NCBI GenBank assembly: GCA_002723015.1
Contig: PBNG01000048.1
Span: 18,558 to 27,302, forward strand
Direction of reading: 5' to 3'
Length of the DNA stretch: 8,745 bases
DNA from: Roseibacillus sp.
GTDB lineage: Bacteria; Verrucomicrobiota; Verrucomicrobiae; Verrucomicrobiales; Akkermansiaceae
Below, in pieces: positions 7,352 through 8,745 of this stretch (the first letter of the stretch is position 1; every line of letters begins with the position of its first letter). The notes beneath the pieces are model-generated. The model was not told where the DNA came from. It ran no database searches and was given only the letters and a program-made list of their open reading frames with translations. The position numbers were made by a program, and so were the translations under genes.

Positions 7352-7372
7352 TCCAGCCCTAGGGTCATTGCC

Positions 7373-8745
7373 TTGGCCTTCAACAGCTACCTGTTCTGGA
7401 TCTTCTTCGCGGCGGTAATGGCGCTCTATCGCCTGCTACCCCACCGGGGACAGAATCGCATGCTTCTTATCGCGAGTTACGTTTTCTACGGGGCCTGGGA
7501 CGCCCGCTTCCTTCTCCTTATCCTAATTTCGACGCTGGTAGACTTCCACGTAGCCCGAAGGGTGGCAGCCTCAAGGGACAGGGCGGTCGCGAAGCGTTGG
7601 TGCATTCTGTCGATCACGATCAATCTGGGTATTCTTGGAGTCTTTAAGTACTTCGACTTCTTTACCTCCAGCTTCTCCAGTCTCTTGGACTTCCTCTTCA
7701 GCTATGAAACAGACCCCATCACCCTGAACATAATACTACCGGTTGGCATCTCATTCTATACCTTCCAAACCCTGAGCTACACCATCGACGTCTACCGTGG
7801 ACGAACAAGGCCCGCAACTAGGCTGACTGACTTTGCACTTTATGTCGCATTTTTCCCTCAGCTGGTGGCAGGGCCCATTGAGCGCTCCCATCGGCTTCTT
7901 CCTCAGATCGTCAACCCACGAGCGACCCGACAGGATCATTTCGCGAGGGGACTCTATCTCGTTATCAGTGGTCTCTTTGCCAAGATCGTTATTGCCGATA
8001 ACATGGCATTCATCTGCAACGGTATCTTTGCGGCAAGTGATGACCAGGTGGGCGGCGTCGACCGGCTGGTTGGGATTTACGCTTTTGCCTTTCAGATCTA
8101 TGGCGACTTTTACGGCTACTCCTCCATCGCAAGGGGTATCGCCCTCTGGATGGGAATTGAGCTCATGGCTAATTTCCGTATGCCCTATTTCGCCCGCTCG
8201 CCCGCCGATTTCTGGAAGCGCTGGCACATAAGCCTGTCCAGCTGGTTGCGCGACTATCTCTATATCCCTCTTGGTGGCAATCGGGGTGGGAAATGGAAAA
8301 CATGCAGGAACTTGATGCTTACGATGCTCCTGGGGGGGCTCTGGCATGGAGCAGGTTGGACTTTCATTCTCTGGGGAGTCTACCAGGGACTCCTGCTCTG
8401 CGCGTATCGGCCATTCGAAGGCCGCATCCACGATTCGCAACCCTCTCTGCTTCGGCGGCTGGTTGGAACATTCCTTTTTTTCAACCTTGTCTGTATTGGC
8501 TGGCTTCTCTTCCGAGCGGAATCTGCGACCCAGGCATGGGACTTTTTAGCTTCCATCCTCTTCACCGATTTTTCTGCAACTTTCCTTTCCGCCTATGGAC
8601 TGGGATCGATTCTCTACCTCGCAGGCCCCTTCCTGCTCCTCGAAATATGGCTGACCCGGCGCGATGACCTCCTTGCCCTCACCAAGGTGGCATGGGGATG
8701 GCGGGCAGCCGCTTATTCATATGCCCTTTTCATGCTTGTAGTCCA
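7373..8745 (+). CDS. AlgI-like MBOAT membrane O-acyltransferase (partial, 3' end beyond right edge)
   Basis: 457 residues are in the window with the frame open to the edge. The protein is a polytopic membrane protein starting 'MAFNSYLFWIFFAAVMALYR', the usual MBOAT/AlgI N-terminus. Family motifs in order: 'FFPQLVAGPIER' (160–171), 'DFYGYSSIARG' (245–255), 'DFWKRWHISLSSWLRDYLYI' (279–298) followed by PLGGN, and 'GGLWHGAGWTFILWG' (321–335). H285 and H325 correspond by motif to the two histidines essential in Pseudomonas AlgI. Known role: such proteins pass acyl groups, usually acetyl, across the membrane to exported polysaccharides, together with a periplasmic AlgJ/AlgX-type partner. The AlgI family is commonly about 470–520 residues, so only the tail should be missing. 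The TTG start is chosen by family N-terminal alignment, with a weak AGGG 8 nt upstream; an in-frame GTG at 7310 would add 21 residues. The particular polysaccharide cannot be told from here. Confidence 0.93.
   Translation, partial: MAFNSYLFWIFFAAVMALYRLLPHRGQNRMLLIASYVFYGAWDARFLLLILISTLVDFHVARRVAASRDRAVAKRWCILSITINLGILGVFKYFDFFTSSFSSLLDFLFSYETDPITLNIILPVGISFYTFQTLSYTIDVYRGRTRPATRLTDFALYVAFFPQLVAGPIERSHRLLPQIVNPRATRQDHFARGLYLVISGLFAKIVIADNMAFICNGIFAASDDQVGGVDRLVGIYAFAFQIYGDFYGYSSIARGIALWMGIELMANFRMPYFARSPADFWKRWHISLSSWLRDYLYIPLGGNRGGKWKTCRNLMLTMLLGGLWHGAGWTFILWGVYQGLLLCAYRPFEGRIHDSQPSLLRRLVGTFLFFNLVCIGWLLFRAESATQAWDFLASILFTDFSATFLSAYGLGSILYLAGPFLLLEIWLTRRDDLLALTKVAWGWRAAAYSYALFMLVV

Larger units (their letters stand above)
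7243..7372. promoter_or_regulatory. Divergent intergenic region between DUF1501 and MBOAT genes
   Basis: This 130-nt stretch is the only non-coding region of any size and must carry the promoters of both the minus-strand operon and the MBOAT gene, unless the latter starts further left. I see no convincing -35/-10 pair on either strand. It contains a purine-rich block (7278–7291), a six-codon mini-ORF, a 7-bp inverted repeat and the 8-bp palindrome CCCTAGGG (7357–7364). Confidence 0.5.

Noticed and set aside
7243..7383. 47-residue N-terminal extension of the DUF1501 frame up to 7383
   Set aside because: It would put the Tat motif more than 60 residues from the N-terminus and overlap the start of the MBOAT gene; the ATG at 7242 gives a normal Tat signal.
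7373..7418. ATG at 7418 as the start of the MBOAT gene
   Set aside because: It would remove most of the first membrane segment and the conserved FNSYLFW start seen in the family.
7751..8440. 229-residue minus-strand open frame
   Set aside because: It lies opposite the MBOAT gene, whose motifs are continuous across this stretch; the reverse product has no recognisable domain and a composition typical of antisense shadow.

Overview
The window looks like chromosomal DNA from the Planctomycetota–Verrucomicrobiota (PVC) group. The case rests on gene families that are strongly expanded there and usually sit together: a planctomycete-type cytochrome c domain fused to WD40 repeats, a BIG2–DUF1549–DUF1553 protein, a PPC-type beta-sandwich protein and a Tat-exported DUF1501 protein. 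Weak or absent Shine-Dalgarno sequences and two TTG starts fit but do not settle the phylum. I cannot name a genus.

Layout. Positions 1–7242 hold five tightly packed genes, all on the minus strand, so transcription runs from right to left. In transcription order they are: DUF1501 protein (5902–7242); TolB-like PD40 propeller (4950–5915); PPC-domain protein (3175–4953); BIG2–DUF1549–DUF1553 protein (749–3178); and a cytochrome c–WD40 protein cut by the left edge (1–743). Three junctions overlap (14, 4 and 4 nt) and the fourth has a 5-nt gap, so there is no room for internal promoters or terminators outside coding sequence. A 130-nt divergent intergenic region (7243–7372) follows. From 7373 to the right edge a plus-strand gene encodes an AlgI-like MBOAT O-acyltransferase, truncated at the window end.

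How the genes may work together. All five operon products carry a visible export signal: Tat for DUF1501, Sec-like for the rest. Two carry heme-attachment-like motifs. The simplest reading is an extracytoplasmic redox or surface assembly, with one putative alkaline-phosphatase-fold enzyme (DUF1501), two beta-propellers, adhesion-like beta-sandwich domains and c-type heme proteins. This arrangement is common in the phylum, but its biochemistry is, to my knowledge, not established. The MBOAT gene is probably a separate unit that O-acylates an exported polysaccharide, with its periplasmic partner expected beyond the right edge.

There are no RNA genes, mobile elements, CRISPR arrays or long repeats that I can support, and no gene-free stretch exceeds 300 bases. 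The case for a brand-new system is modest. The most interesting material is the operon of uncharacterised families, its propeller insertion, the unusual Cx4CH motif and the leader of the MBOAT gene.
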